This document shows, one piece after another, positions 21,885 to 33,576 of a stretch of DNA of 64,000 bases. The DNA is from Choristoneura fumiferana (Eukaryota; Arthropoda; Insecta; Lepidoptera; Tortricidae), in assembly GCF_025370935.1 (NCBI RefSeq), contig NC_133497.1:5301627-5365626 (forward strand). Reading direction: 5' to 3'. A program made the translations under genes and the position numbers. The notes beneath the pieces were generated by a model. That model searched no databases. It saw only the letters and a program-made list of their open reading frames with translations, and was not told where the DNA came from. The number at the start of each line of letters is the position of its first letter. Position 1 is the first letter of the stretch.

Positions 21885-22280
21885 TGCGAGTCGGACTCAC
21901 GCACTAAGCGGTTCCGTACAAACCTATAGGTAGAAACTTTAAAAATTATTAAAAATATTTTTATTATAGGATCTTTATCTGTGCTATAAGACGTTGCTTC
22001 GTACCAAATTTCAAGATTCTGAGTTCACGGGAACTACCCTGTAGGTTTTGATTCCCTTGAGAGTTTCGAAAATTTGCGGCATAAACAGCTGTATCTTTTG
22101 ATTGCGTTGGCTTAGAAGTTTGATTTTTTCACAGCTCCAGGGGACGGTAGACCTGAGTATTTGATATAAATTTTAGCTTGATACCTCCACGCGTTCCTGA
22201 GAAAAAGAGTCTTGACAGAAGGACGGACTTAAAACAAAGTGATCCAGGGTTTTTTTGCTTTCGAGGTAGGGAACCCTTAA
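21885..22280 (+). repeat. Interspersed repeat, CGGCCAAGTGCGAGTCGGAC family
   Basis: It starts AACCCGGCCAAGTGCGAGTC and runs to the word GGGAACCCTTAAAA. This is a very common moth repeat with a GGTTCCGTAC core. Relatives lie at 27151-27420, 32972-33275 and, in part, at 29938-29965. It resembles the 3' region of a retroelement; the class is not settled. Confidence 0.75.
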
Positions 22281-23667
22281 AATAATACAGTCGAATCAGG
22301 TACCTTCTTTTTGAAGTTGGCTAAAATCGTTCGAAATTCGGAAACAACGTGTATTTGTCAGAAAATTGACACAGATGGCAGCTTTAAACTTAAAGGAATA
22401 ATATAGTAGAAAATCCAGTTCTATTCTTTGTAAGGTCGATTGCCCTAGAAGTGACAGACTGCCAGACAGAGATGTGCAAAATAAGTATTTTAAAAATACT
22501 TTTCTAAAATAAACTATTTTTAGTCGATAACTTTATCTTTAAAATTCAAGTTAGTTTTTTTATATAAATTTAATTATCACAGAACACTGTGACTGACTCA
22601 TCAACTCCCCAAGCCAAATGCCTGAACCTAGAAAGCACAAAACTTGTTAGTTTAGTGCTGTTGTGTTGACAATTTTTTTTATCAAGTTTACTGATGTTGT
22701 TGATCAAACTAACTTAACTTACGTAAGATTACTTTTTAGTGCGGGTAGCGGCAGTAGATAGATAGAATAATTTATTCATATATAAACAATTACAATTTAC
22801 ACAATACAATAAATGCGCCAAACTGGAGTGACCAGTTTGTTGGCGCGCCGCGCTCAAATCACATTACTTAGTAGCCGGCCGATATGTGTGTCCTAGACCT
22901 GACTTTGACAGTTGACCTCTGTGACGTTTGACGTTTCACTGTGTTAAGTCGTGTTTACACTGTCGAATCACGTGATCTAATTCCCATATTCTTTTTGCCA
23001 ACGTGCTTCCAGGCGGGGGGAGCGTCTTCACCCTTATGCTGCTAGTGTACCATTGGCCCGCACGAAGCGGTTTGCTTCATCTTTCGTAAATCGAACTGTT
23101 TTTAATTTTTTTGTCTGTTTATTTGACCGCGCATCACGTGAAACCGCTGAACCGATTTTGATGAAATTCGGTATACAGATAGTTTTTATCCCGGAAAATT
23201 GCATAGTTTCCACGGGATAGCGATTAACTAATTCTACGCGGGCGACCTAGTAGAATAAATTAAATAAAAAGTTCAGAACAATTATACGTTAAGTAAATTT
23301 ACACAAGGCAAGCAATTGGGGGCCTTATAGCTTCAGAGCGATCTCTTTCAGGCAGCTTTTGAAAACAAAAGGAAGAAACCCAATTGATTTAAAAAAAAAC
23401 GTTTTTTAATAAAAATACAAGTCAAAATTATGTATCAGTTTCTAAAACATACTATGTATAGTTTTATGCAAACTTAAAGGCAATAGAACGTTCTCGAAAA
23501 ATTTGTTAGCAAATAATTACGTAAAATAACATTGACTTTTCTGAGGTCGTTAGTATAGTAGTTTGTTAGAATTCAGTCGTGTTCTAATAATAACTCGGCA
23601 CAATAACGTTCAATTTAACCGACAAACATAACTTCAGTGTAAATAAGTTTTTGGTAAAAATGTAAAC
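22281..23667. other. Non-coding stretch with one repeat copy
   Basis: AT-rich, with no gene I can support. It contains a minus-strand copy of the CCGCGGGAACTATGCA family at 23121-23250 and a possible SINE-like piece at 22755-22860 (words AATTTACACAATACAATAAAT). Confidence 0.45.
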
Positions 23668-23837
23668 GGGCATTTTCAGTAAAACATGTACCTAGCAACG
23701 GCATAGTTAAGGAAAAGTTAAATAATGACAGTTTTGTGACGTTTTATTCCATATTAACTGTAGGGGAAAATCGTCACAAAACTGACCACTTTTAACTTTA
23801 CACCGTTGCTAGGTACATGTTTTAATAAAAATGCCCA
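23668..23837. mobile_element. Hairpin MITE, ends GGGCATTTTCAGTAAAACAT
   Basis: The arms, about 75 bp each, share CATGTACCTAGCAACGG and CAGTTTTGTGACG with their reverse complements, around a spacer near 23745-23770. Confidence 0.82.
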
Positions 23838-23895
23838 AACACTCAATACTCATTATACTATTAACCTACTAATATTATTAAAAAAAACTTATATA

Positions 23896-24125
23896 CCTAC
23901 TAGCTTTTGCCCTCGGCTTCGCCCGCGTGGAATTCGGTTATCGCGCGCTGTACCCTCGGGAACTATGCATTTTGCCCGGATCAAAAGTAGCCTATGTCAC
24001 TCTCTGGCCCATAAACTATCTCTATGCCAAAAATCACGTCGATCGGTCGCTCCGTTTCGACGTAAAAGACGGACAAACATACATAACTACACACACATTT
24101 TCGCATTTATAATATTAGTATTGTT
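23896..24125 (+). repeat. CCGCGGGAACTATGCA-family repeat, long copy
   Basis: It runs from TAGCTTTTGCCCTCGGCTTC through GGGAACTATGCATTTTGCCC and ACGTCGATCGGTCGCTCCG to the TTTATAATATTAGTATTG end. It is among the best preserved copies here. The open frames across it recur in other copies and are not genes. Confidence 0.85.
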
Positions 24126-24440
24126 GTATTTTTATTATTTCTCTAATCTGCTGTATATTTCTAGGGTTTATTTATATCTAGCGTTGCTATAACTTCTAGG
24201 AACTGATACGGGACGATTTCTCTTTCGATGCCCAAAACTCTTAAATTAACATATGCAACGCTGATAGATAGATTCGCGGCTTTCCAACTATACACCGTAA
24301 TTAGCGAAAGACAAACAATGACACTGCTTCATAATAGATACTCTCTGACTGATCTCAACCGTATAGTTGCTATCAAAAGTATAAAATAAATAATAATTAC
24401 AAAAAGTTTAAATTATTCAATGGACATTTTTATTAGAAAT

Positions 24441-24560
24441 TAGCTTTTGCCCGCGGCTTCGCCCGCGTGGTGTTCGGTTATCGCGCGCTGTTCCCTCGGG
24501 AACTATGCATTTTTCCGGGATTAAAAGTAGCCTATGTCACTCTCGGCTATTTTTTTATGG
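24441..24560 (+). repeat. CCGCGGGAACTATGCA-family repeat, truncated copy
   Basis: It has the same left part as 23896-24125 (AGCTTTTGCCCGCGGCTTCG), breaking off after GCCTATGTCACTCTCGG at about 24545. Confidence 0.8.
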
Positions 24561-24777
24561 CTTCAATGGTCCGCTCCATTTTGTCGAAATACGGGACATG
24601 TAGAAATACGGGACGGGATGATCAGTTTCGGCGACAGTCCCGTATAGGTATACGGGACGTATGGCAACCTTATTCCACCTTATTCATACTATTTCATACC
24701 TATCATTTTTTTTTCAAATCCTTCCAGACGTTTTAGCGTGAAGGAGTACCTATCAAACATACTTTATTTTATTTTTT

Positions 24778-24945
24778 TATTCGACTGGATGGAAAACGAG
24801 CAAGTGGGTCTGCTGATGGTAAGAGATCACCACCGCCCATAAACATCTGCAACACCAGGGGTATTGCAGATGCGTTGCCAACCTAGAGGCCTAAGATGGG
24901 ATACCTCAAGTGCCACTAATTTCACCGGCTGTCCTACACTACACA
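24778..24945 (+). repeat. Interspersed repeat, CGACTGGATGG family
   Basis: Words CGACTGGATGG.AAACGAGCA, CACCACCGCCCATAAACATC and ACCTAGAGGCCTAAGATGGG. Copies lie at 26757-26940 (reverse) and 48069-48360 (longest). The class is unknown. Confidence 0.8.
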
Positions 24946-25382
24946 CACTTACACTTACATTGACATAAACAGATACTCCCTAACTTTCACGTTTATAAAT
25001 ATTCGTAGGAAAATAGAAGACTGGCACTGAAAAGGGGAGATAAAAAAACCAAATATAATCAAAAATCTCTGTTAGTATTAAAGCGCCGCTTCGACATAAC
25101 TTTTTCTTACATACTAATACCAAGCTATTACTGCCCCCCCCCCCCTTATCACTGAGGCAGGTCACTCGAATGACAGTTGACTTGACAGCCAGTAGCAGTG
25201 CACGCTCCAACGGCGCGCGCGCCGAATGTTCCCGCACATACGAATAATTAAACAATATTTATTACGTTCACTGGTGTTACTAAAAAAAGTGGATGTAGAG
25301 TTAGAATGAGTGTTATGTGTTGATATTATTTAAATTTATTATTTATTCAATCTGTGATACTAGTGTTGTGTATTTATTTACG

Positions 25383-25418
25383 ATGAAAGAGCAGTTTGGG
25401 GTTATTACTATTCATCAA
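25383..25418 (+). CDS. Candidate short first coding exon, very tentative
   Basis: An ATG at 25383 opens 12 codons (MKEQFGVITIHQ) ending exactly at a consensus donor GTAAGT at 25419. A GC-rich patch (25190-25235) lies upstream, like a promoter region. Nothing downstream joins it, and chance is a fair alternative. Confidence 0.15.
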
Positions 25419-25808
25419 GTAAGTGTTTGTTAGTAAAATAAGGTCGATTTACGTATTGATTGTCGGACTTTTTTCCGTTACAAGTTTCTTAGTGCCTCAA
25501 ATTTAATTAAATAACTGAAAACCTCCTCTTTCCACACCTCAAAAATATATAATAATATTTTCGAATACCTTAATTATTTAAAAAAAATATTCGTGTGTTT
25601 TACTTAGTCAATTATTCTACTTAATTTCTAACTCTACACTTGTAATTTAATTTGCAATTATTTGTCAGTTACGCTTTGCCATTTTTAGAAGAAAGCAAAA
25701 CGGCCAGTGTTAAATTGTTTAAATAGTATTCAACCTCTGTAACACATTAAACTGGTGTATGCATTCGTTGCATTTAAACTGGGCACAATAAAAAAGAGAT
25801 TTAAAAAA

Positions 25809-26046
25809 AATTACAAAAAATGGAACCGACTGCAAAAACCTTGAAAATAATTTTCTACTAGTTCGAAGTCGGTGCCTCAGCACGAGCCAGCAGGAGTGGA
25901 ACTATAGTTGTATACCTCACCTACATATGTATTTGGCTAAAATCACTCCTGCTGGCTCGTGCTGAGGCACCGACTTCAAACTAGTAGAAAAATATTTTCA
26001 AGGTTTTTGAAGTCGTTTCCATTTTTTGTTACAATTTTTTTTTCAT
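25809..26046. mobile_element. Hairpin MITE, arms about 110 bp
   Basis: The left arm TTACAAAAAATGGAACCGAC..AGCCAGCAGGAGTG is mirrored by CACTCCTGCTGGCT..GTTTCCATTTTTTGTTAC. Diverged one-arm relatives lie at 28040-28160 and 42790-42910, showing a family with deletion derivatives. Confidence 0.85.
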
Positions 26047-26756
26047 AGTTTTTTGTGATTTGTAGCCAAAGTGCATCTCGCAACAATTCCATTAAGCTCA
26101 AACACGGCATAGTTTATAACAGAGTACCGGTACCTACGGTCTTCATCATCACGTCCAGTTCACCAAATGGTACTTTCTGAAATTAAATACTTGACTTGGT
26201 GTTAAAAATGCCAAAATCGCTATAGGTGTGCATTAAAAATTTGAGGGTTGCCCTTGATTTCCCTAGGATTCCATCATCAGATCCTGACTTAGTGTCAATG
26301 GGACCACCTCGAAAGTTATGTCCTTTAGAACTAAAAAAGAGTTTTGAAATTCGGCCCACAATTGGCGGAGTTATCGCGTAACAAACATACAAAAGAGAAA
26401 CACACCCGAATTGAGAACCTCCTCCTTTTTTGAAGTCGGTTGAAAATACAGACATAACCTGATAATGTAATCGATTCTACCTACACTCGTTTCTGAGCAA
26501 ACTACGTTCAGGTTTGAAGTCATTTAATCAACAAATTAGCGTTTCTAGATTTTCACCCACCCTTAAACGCATATTAGTGTTCATAGTGGTTTGTAGTAGT
26601 ACATTCGAGTTCTTATACTTTTAAGCAAAATTTTGATCACAAATGTTTGAACAGTGTTCAGATATTTTTGATTGAATTTTTACTCAAAAGTATAAGAATT
26701 CGATTGTACACTAACGTTATGACGTGAATTCACAGTAAAGCAGCAGTGCTTTCTCT

Positions 26757-26940
26757 GTTGTGTTTCGGCGTGGAGAGTAAGACAGCCGGTGAAATTACTG
26801 GCACTTGAGGTATCCCATCTTAGGCCTCTAGGTTGGCAACGCTTCTGCAATACCCCTGATGTTGCAGATGTTTATGGGTAATGGTAATCTCTTACCATCA
26901 GGAGACCCACTTGCTCGTTTGCCATCCAGTCGAATAAAAA
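26757..26940 (-). repeat. CGACTGGATGG-family repeat
   Basis: Reverse-strand copy of 24778-24945, extended at its start by TGTGTTTCGGCGTGGAGAGT, a part also seen at 48236-48262. Confidence 0.8.
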
Positions 26941-27150
26941 AAAATCGAAGTACTGCGTAGTTCTCGAAATGTATGAACTTTCCGTGTTAAATTTTGATTT
27001 CCGTTAACTATAAGGGAACATACAACAGGTTTTATTATTTCTCAAAGACACTTGCGATAATTATGCGCGGTGAAACAGTTCTTAATCGGTTACTTCAGTT
27101 CTTAATTTATGATGTTTTTTACAATTCGTAACTAGCAAAAGAGGTCAACA

Positions 27151-27420
27151 AAACCTGCCAAGTGCGAGTCGGACTAGCGCACGAAGGGTTCCGTAGTTCC
27201 GTACCATTATCTACTTATATGACATTAGACATTAGCAAAAAACGGCAAAAAAAGTCAAGTTTGTTGTATGGGAGCCCCCCCCCCCTGAAATATTTATTTT
27301 TTTCTGTTTTTAGTATTTGTTGTTATAGCGGCCACAGTAGTACATAATCTGTGAAAATTTCAAGTGTCAAACTATTACGACTCAAGAGATAGAGCCCTGG
27401 GTACGGAACCCTAAAAAGTG
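27151..27420 (+). repeat. CGGCCAAGTGCGAGTCGGAC-family repeat
   Basis: It runs from CTGCCAAGTGCGAGTCGGAC to GGGTACGGAACCCTAAAAAG. A C-run is present at 27277-27286. Confidence 0.8.
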
Positions 27421-27639
27421 AGATTTTTTTTGTCTCTCTTATATGTCATGTGAATGTTACTCGACAAGTTTGTGCATTTTACGATTTGACCAATGAGTGT
27501 GAAACTTACATAATGCGCGAAAAAAAAATCTTTTCAATAATTATGATTACCTAACAGGTAGTTTCTACCAATACACTGATCCATCTTTTACCCGCGTGGG
27601 ACTTACGGCCCAAGCTCTCTCGATCTGAGAGAAGGCCTG

Positions 27640-27778
27640 TACCACTACCATGAGTTTACAGTGACCGTACTCGATAGCGACGGCGTAAATTATTTGTATG
27701 GAGAATTGTACAGCGGCTCTACAAATAATTTACGCCGTCGCTATCGAGTACGGTCACTGTAAACTCATGGTAGTGGTA
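27640..27778. mobile_element. Hairpin MITE TACCACTACCATGAG, inserted in a SINE tail
   Basis: The arms of about 60 bp, TACCACTACCATGAGTTTAC and its reverse complement, are nearly perfect around the loop near 27700-27720. It interrupts a family 2 SINE tail (GAGAAGGCCTG before, GCCCAGCAGTGG after). A second copy is at 32526-32664. Confidence 0.88.
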
Positions 27779-28173
27779 CTGAGCCCAGCAGTGGAACGTT
27801 ATATACGCTGCAATGATGAATATCAAAACAACTTATACTTGTAGTTTTGCGCTCAAACCTCTTACTGACCGTAAAACTCGATTTACGGCTTACATAATCA
27901 AGATAATTGAACTCTACTGAACTTCATACTGGCGATGCGTTCAAAGTACGGACTCTACCAATCTGTATGTAAACTGGACGATAACATTTCGTGCAGTGTT
28001 GCTTTTTACGAAAACGTTAGAAATTGTGATCAAAAAAATAATAACAAAAACTTGAACCGACTGCAAAAATCCATGATACTTATAAATTTTTACCACTTTG
28101 AAGTCGATGCTTCAGCACCAGCCAGCAGGAGTGGACCTATAGTCGTCTACCTCACCTACCTATATACTATATT

Positions 28174-28309
28174 GATGCTGTTTTGCGGTACTGTGTCAAC
28201 CGACTGACATTTTGCAATACAATCTCAACTGTTAAAATTCTTTTCTGATGAGGGTTGACATTGTATTGCAGAATTAATCAGGGTTAACACACTACTGCAA
28301 AGCAGCATC
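28174..28309. mobile_element. Hairpin MITE with GATGCTG ends
   Basis: The left end GATGCTGTTTTGCGGTACTG and the right end GTTAACACACTACTGCAAAG..CATC are imperfect reverse complements. The inner arms share GACATTTTGCAATACAAT/ATTGTATTGCAG. It lies directly against a relic of the 25809 MITE family. Confidence 0.72.
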
Positions 28310-28677
28310 CATATACAGGCAGCGTATTATGCGCCTACAGATGGTTTTCGACCAGGTTTTGGCCTGATTCATGAAGTTTCCGTTTCTTTGAATCGCTTGA
28401 TGCTCCTCGATATAAACCTTACATTGATGTATCTAAATGTTTTAACTTCTTTAATATCTTCTCGCACGGTTTATTAGTTTACAACATTATTGAAAACAAT
28501 ATGAAAACAAAAGATACCAAGCCATATCGGCTAAATCATAAAGTCAAGTAAATACTTAATGAAAAAAAAAACATAATAATGTAAAAAAAAACGTAATATT
28601 TAAGTAAAATGCTGATACAAAACTAGGACTCTTAATCTGCCCAACCCTGTATTAAGCTTCTATCACTCCTGCTGGTA

Positions 28678-28810
28678 CAGTCGAATTCATAAACTTGTGA
28701 GAAAAAAATTGATCAAAAACATCTAAACACGCTTCTACGCCGTTAACAATAGAGTCGTGTTCAGATATTTTTTTATCAAATTTTTGCTCACAAGTTTATA
28801 AACTCGACTG
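28678..28810. mobile_element. Mariner-type hairpin MITE with TA flanks
   Basis: The ends CAGTCGAATTCATAAACTTG and AAGTTTATAAACTCGACTG are flanked by TA at 28676-28677 and 28811-28812. The arms are about 55 bp. Confidence 0.85.
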
Positions 28811-28865
28811 TACCATAATGGTATATACCTAAATCAGTAAATCACGGATCAGTTTTATGTGAAAA

Positions 28866-29003
28866 AAGTCACCTGTCACAAAAGTATCTGTCACAGCGGA
28901 GCGTATAAATTTAGGCCTTATAAATAAAGCCATATTAGATATTTATGCAGGCTTCGTTGTGTCCCATATTGGTGCTGGTGACTGCTGACTGTACAGACTA
29001 CAG
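28866..29003. mobile_element. Decayed mariner-type MITE (GGTGCTGGTGACTG ends)
   Basis: The right end TGGTGCTGGTGACTGCTGAC matches the clearer member at 56003-56136. The left arm is diverged but keeps AGCGTATAAATTTAG against TAGATATTTATGCAGGC. Confidence 0.5.
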
Positions 29004-29841
29004 ACGACAATTGCCCAGATTTAATCTAGACCAGATTTACTCAATGGACTTGGAACTTACGTAAGTATTTGGACGTTTTTGGCATCAACTGCTAAATTCA
29101 TCGGCTTAGAAACACATAATGGAGCCAAAACACCATGTGATGGCCGCGTTGCGTAGCTTGTCACTCTGTAGGTATCTTCCTAAATTAATCCGTAGTAAAA
29201 ATGGAATCGCTCGTCCGAATCACACTTAAGGTATCTAACTCTACCCAATAACCGTATCATCACATTATCAGTCTTCACTTAATCATTTGGTATTATTTAT
29301 TTATTTACTTTGCGATGCGTTCGTATGAACTGGGTAATTCTCGGAACAAAGACATAGACAAATTGGCGCAAAAACGAAAAACTGAATATTCGCTAGCAGA
29401 TATTCGCATTCGCATTCGCGCATGTTCAAAAATTTACATTCGTTACATCACTATTACAGACTACTTATTCTCTGGTTGCAGCAATGACTTGGGGGCTTTC
29501 GAGATAAAGGTTTAGACGTTTTTAACCCTTTATAAGCCAGAGACGATTAGCGACCACATGCATTGATTTGGAAATTCTACCTTATTCTTTTAGTAATAAG
29601 TTACAATATTCATTGTTATTATTGAAAATACAACTAGCTTTAAAAAACATCCTTTGCTGAAATAAATCCTGAAGTATTTAGTTTTAGAGTTTGCGAAATG
29701 AAAAGTTGCGAAATGAAACAGGTTGCCAAACGTTACGTTGCGAAAAGGCAGTACTCGAAAAAAATCTTTTGATCGGTTGATCTTAAAATTGACTAACAAC
29801 TTTGCATAATAAGTAATTTAAAAGTTCATTTGGCAGTTCGT

Positions 29842-29936
29842 ACGTACGTAGTAGCTACGTAGACTACATACGTTGCAGCCGGGGCTTGAACCGGCGACCC
29901 CGCGTTTGTACGTCGAACACATTAACGTGAAACTAA
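29842..29936 (-). repeat. tRNA-like SINE fragment
   Basis: The minus strand contains a B-box-like CCGGTTCAAGCCCC next to a GGGTCGCC stem. The left part (CGTACGTACGTAGTAGCTAC) is a short low-complexity run. No intact tRNA cloverleaf is seen. Confidence 0.35.
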
Positions 29937-30019
29937 ACCGGCCAAGAGCGAGTCGGACTTATGTGTGCACATTACTGATCCCACTATCCCACTAATGTTG
30001 TAAATGCGAAATTTAAATA

Positions 30020-30355
30020 AATAAATATAATTCGGTACACGTACTTTGAATCCCGGGGAAGGACATAGGATAGTTTTTTGACCCGGAAAATTGCAAAGTT
30101 CCCGCGGGATAGATAAACGAATTCTACGGGGACGGAGTCGCAGGTAAAGGCTAGTTTATAATGTTAGTGAGATGGAAAAGCTTGTAAGTCTGTTTGGTTG
30201 TTTGTTACGTCACACACGCGACATCACGTCTAAACCGCTGAACTAATTTAGATGAAGTTCGGTGTAAGTACAGATTGTTTGAATCCCGGGAAATGGCATA
30301 GTTCCCGCGGGATAGCAATAACCGAATTCTACGCGGACGGAGTCTGCAATGTGCT
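30020..30355 (-). repeat. Two tandem CCGCGGGAACTATGCA-family copies
   Basis: Two diverged copies follow each other, each with GAATCCCGGG and GTTCCCGCGGGATAG words ending at 30150 and 30350. Confidence 0.7.
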
Positions 30356-30375
30356 ATTCAATTCGATTAATTTAA

Positions 30376-31035
30376 TACGGTATTTGACAACTCCTGATTT
30401 TGCCATATCTTAAGATTATTATGAAAATATAGATATACAGATAGTGAAAAAAAAAATATTACTAATTTGTGGTAGTTTTGTTTGTTTCATAAAAACGTAT
30501 GTGGGTACTTGGGGAGTTACAGTGACAAGTTAAAACGGTGGTTGTGGTCGTTAGTCTAACAACTGGTAGCATGGTGTACGGTTGTGTCACTCTGAAGATG
30601 AGCTCTGGTTGAGTTCGAACGCGTCAGTGTAGTGTGGTGGTGGTGATAGATGGTTTGTATATTGTTTGTGTGATTTGTGTGTGTTCTTACAGTGTGGAGG
30701 TGGAGGAACTGCATGAAACACGCATATTTTGCATAAGCTTAGCTATCGTAGGTCGCGAGTGAGCAAGGAAATTATTTAAGTTCATTGATACGGACTCCGC
30801 AAAGTAACGCCTGATTCAATAAAATTTATACAGATAGTGTTTAGCGAGAGATAATTTAAATCGCTTGAAATTGGATTTATAGTGTTTTTTTTGAAAAGAT
30901 CTATATACCTTCTCTTCTCAAACGCTTTTCTCATGCAGCAAGTATGGCGTACTGGCGTGTGACGTCACATGCCAGTATGTCTTTGTTATTTGTAAAGGTA
31001 GCTTAAAAATTGATTTTCCATTCGATAATTAATCC
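30376..31035 (-). mobile_element. ACGGTATTTGAC element, interrupted partial copy
   Basis: The terminal repeat at 30377-30388 is kept with AT before it. The order of inner blocks is reversed relative to 20900-21252. A GT-rich block of about 300 bp (30480-30790, with GAAGATGAGCTCTGGTTGAG) lies inside. The far terminal repeat is missing. Confidence 0.7.
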
Positions 31036-31607
31036 ATATTAGGTTAGTAAGAATAATTTATGAGCAAGTACATAGTTATTGTACATATTCAGTAAATAAA
31101 AATTAAACAAAGACATCTTACATAAGGTAAGTAGGTACATTACAAAAGAAAGTGTTGAGACCAACAACCTATTAGGTACGTCTAAAGGAGCGGCCACACC
31201 GCTGCTTAAAACGGTGACGGTACGGAATCGCAGTGACGCATCGTATGCGCACCGTTTTTATTGAAAGAAAAGAGAGAAGGAATGAAATCATATCACAATG
31301 GTCAATCATCAAATCATACTGCATGCTCTCCACATCGCTGCTTAAAATACGTAAATGGTGCGGAATCGCAGTGACGTGCCGTAAACGTCAGGGCTTTACC
31401 GCATGCTCTCTACCAAAAGTCGTGACGCAAACGGCACCTCACTGTTGAAAACTATAAAGTTATAAACTTGTGTTGTAAATTGTTTTACTTTTGCTTCGTA
31501 TTTAAATTATGCACTATGTATTGTACACAATACACAAGATATTATTATTTATTTATTTCCTTCGTCCGTGACTGATCTACAAACCGTAAATAACGTTTTC
31601 ACGGCCA

Positions 31608-31978
31608 TTAGGCAGTTGTCTCACCGCCGGCGAGGAAACGATTGGCTATCGACTATTTTCTCGCTCAAGAAACGAACAAAAGATATAAGATCCTGTATGA
31701 GTATATTAATAGTTGATCGCTGGCGGTTCACACTGCCGGCGAGAACTCGCTCTTACATCTTTTGTCGCAGCGACAAGAGCTATAAAACTCGCTGAGCTAT
31801 AAAACTAGCTCAGCGATACTCGCTCAGCGCTGTTAGCTTGGCGGCCGCCCGGCTCGAGCGAGTGGAGCGAGTAATCGCCCGTCGTGCTCGAACACTCGCT
31901 TTCACTGCTCGCCCACTCGTCTAGTTACTCGCTCTGCTCGCTTCTCGCTCATCGTCGGCGGTGAGACTAAGTGCCTTA
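31608..31978. mobile_element. DNA element with inverted ends TTAGGCAGTTGTCTCACCGC
   Basis: The left end TTAGGCAGTTGTCTCACCGC and the right end GGCGGTGAGACTAAGTGCCTT are imperfect inverted repeats of about 28 bp. The inside is rich in CTCGCT/AGCGAG words, making several local hairpins. No transposase. Confidence 0.65.
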
Positions 31979-32139
31979 CAGCTAATATGTTAAATACTCG
32001 TATGATTCTAATGTTAATTTTGCCCGTACCGTGCCTAGTTTTTGAATATGGATCCGTCCCCATCTCTTCAATCAAGTTTTTAGCGTACCTTTGTTGCCAT
32101 GGTAACGTCTCATGACTCTCACGTGTAACTTTTTTTAAC

Positions 32140-32350
32140 CCCCGACGCAAATAGAGGGGTGTTATAAGTTTGACCGCTATGTGTGTCTGTCTGTTGCACC
32201 GTAGCTCTTAAAAGGGTGGACCGATTTGAATTTTTTTTTATTTTAAATCAGGTGTTCTTAGACAGGTTTCCTCAAAATTAGTTTAGCCGTTTTTGAGATA
32301 TTGAACTTTGAAGTGACAAAGTCGGGGGTACTAAAAGTTAGGAGGTTGTG
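32140..32350 (+). repeat. Repeat with AACCCCCGACGCAAA end
   Basis: The reverse complement of this sequence surrounds the SINE at 54197 (54125-54196 and 54454-54630). Shared words are GGTGGACCGATTTGAAT, GAACTTTGAAGTGACAAAGT and ACCCCCGACGCAAA. The class is not known. Confidence 0.65.
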
Positions 32351-32525
32351 ACAGTTTTAAGGCAATTACTTCATCGTTCATCCACTAAGTACTCGTATGT
32401 AGTATCTAAATAGTATATGTAGTATCTAAATATTGCAAACATTTTTCTAGCAAATTGTATCACTGATGTCTCTTAAGTTACGGGACAGAATAACAGACAC
32501 GAAATATAGTTGACTAAGGGACTTG

Positions 32526-32664
32526 TACCACTACCATGAGTTTACAGTGACAGTACTAGATAGCGACGGCGTAAATTATTTGTATGGAGAATTGTACAGC
32601 GCCTCTACAAATAATTTACGCCGTCGCTATCGAATACGGTCACTGTAAACTCACTGTAGTGGTA
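32526..32664. mobile_element. Hairpin MITE TACCACTACCATGAG, second copy
   Basis: Same structure and size as 27640-27778, with a few mismatches between arms. It is separated by 3 bp from the next MITE. Confidence 0.88.
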
Positions 32665-32667
32665 CTA

Positions 32668-32784
32668 GAGGCCGTATTGCCTCACGCTTCTGACGCTCGC
32701 GCTAGCAATCAAATGACAGATTTCGCATACAAAACTGTCATTTGATTGCAATCGTGAGCGTAAAACTTTAGGCGATACGGCCTC
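32668..32784. mobile_element. Hairpin MITE GAGGCCGTATTGCC
   Basis: The left end GAGGCCGTATTGCCTCACGC and the right end GGCGATACGGCCTC, with CAATCAAATGACAG in each arm. A one-arm relic lies near 21697-21713, and a diverged member near 50955-51075. Confidence 0.82.
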
Positions 32785-32971
32785 TGATGTGAGAGTGAGC
32801 AGCACTCTCTATTGCTAACTACGAACTGGCATTTGCGGGTAGAAGGCAATGAGGTAAACCACCACACCCTATTCAAAGAAAGTCTTCATGAAGGTTCACT
32901 AACTGATCCACGATCCACCATGACCATTCTGTCAAGAATTCTTCAAAGGCGGAGTTGCGGGAAATGAGCCC

Positions 32972-33275
32972 TTAAACAAGTCAGACTGGCGCACGAAGGG
33001 TTCCGTACCATCTACAACATTCATTAGACATTAGCAAAAACGGCAAAAAAAAAAAACGTTTGTTGTATGGGAGCCCCACTTAAATATTTATTTTATTCTG
33101 TTTTTAGTATTTGTTGCCACAGTTTTTACTTTTACATAATCTGTGAAACTTCAACTGTCTAACTATCACGGTTTAGAGATACAGTCTGATGACAGACGGA
33201 CGTACAGAGAAGTCTTAGTAAAATATAATAATATATAGTGTTTCCGTTTTTACCCTTTGGGTACGGAACCTAAAG
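32972..33275 (+). repeat. CGGCCAAGTGCGAGTCGGAC-family repeat
   Basis: It lacks the first few bases of the family, then runs through GCGCACGAAGGGTTCCGTAC and ends at CCTTTGGGTACGGAACC. Confidence 0.78.
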
Positions 33276-33398
33276 AAAATATATAATATTTATTTAACGA
33301 CTGGATAGCGATATTAGCGATAGAGAATCCCAAAGCGCCTCGGTTGTTTACGCGATAAACTAATAATCTAATCTAACCAATCACAATCCGCTCAATCT

Positions 33399-33576
33399 AA
33401 TGAGGTTTTTCACACAGGCGGAATATCGCTAGATGGCGTTAGCATCGTGTGATCCGTTTTGACGTTTGCTTGCGATTGGCTCATTTAGTTATTTAACCAA
33501 TCACGAGCAAACGTCAAACGGAACTCACGATACTAATGCCATCTAGCGATATTTCGCCGCTGTGAAAACCCTAATT
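33399..33576. mobile_element. Hairpin MITE with ATCGCTAGATGGCGTTAGCA
   Basis: The arms of about 80 bp share CGCTAGATGGCGTTAG, GACGTTTGCTTG and outer TTTTTCACA. Half-length relatives lie at about 15410-15530 and 37690-37800. Confidence 0.83.

Noticed and set aside
23806..24192. A 128-codon gene repeated at 56809-57087
   Set aside because: Both frames lie on the same interspersed repeat and share its sequence, so the similarity is repeat-derived.
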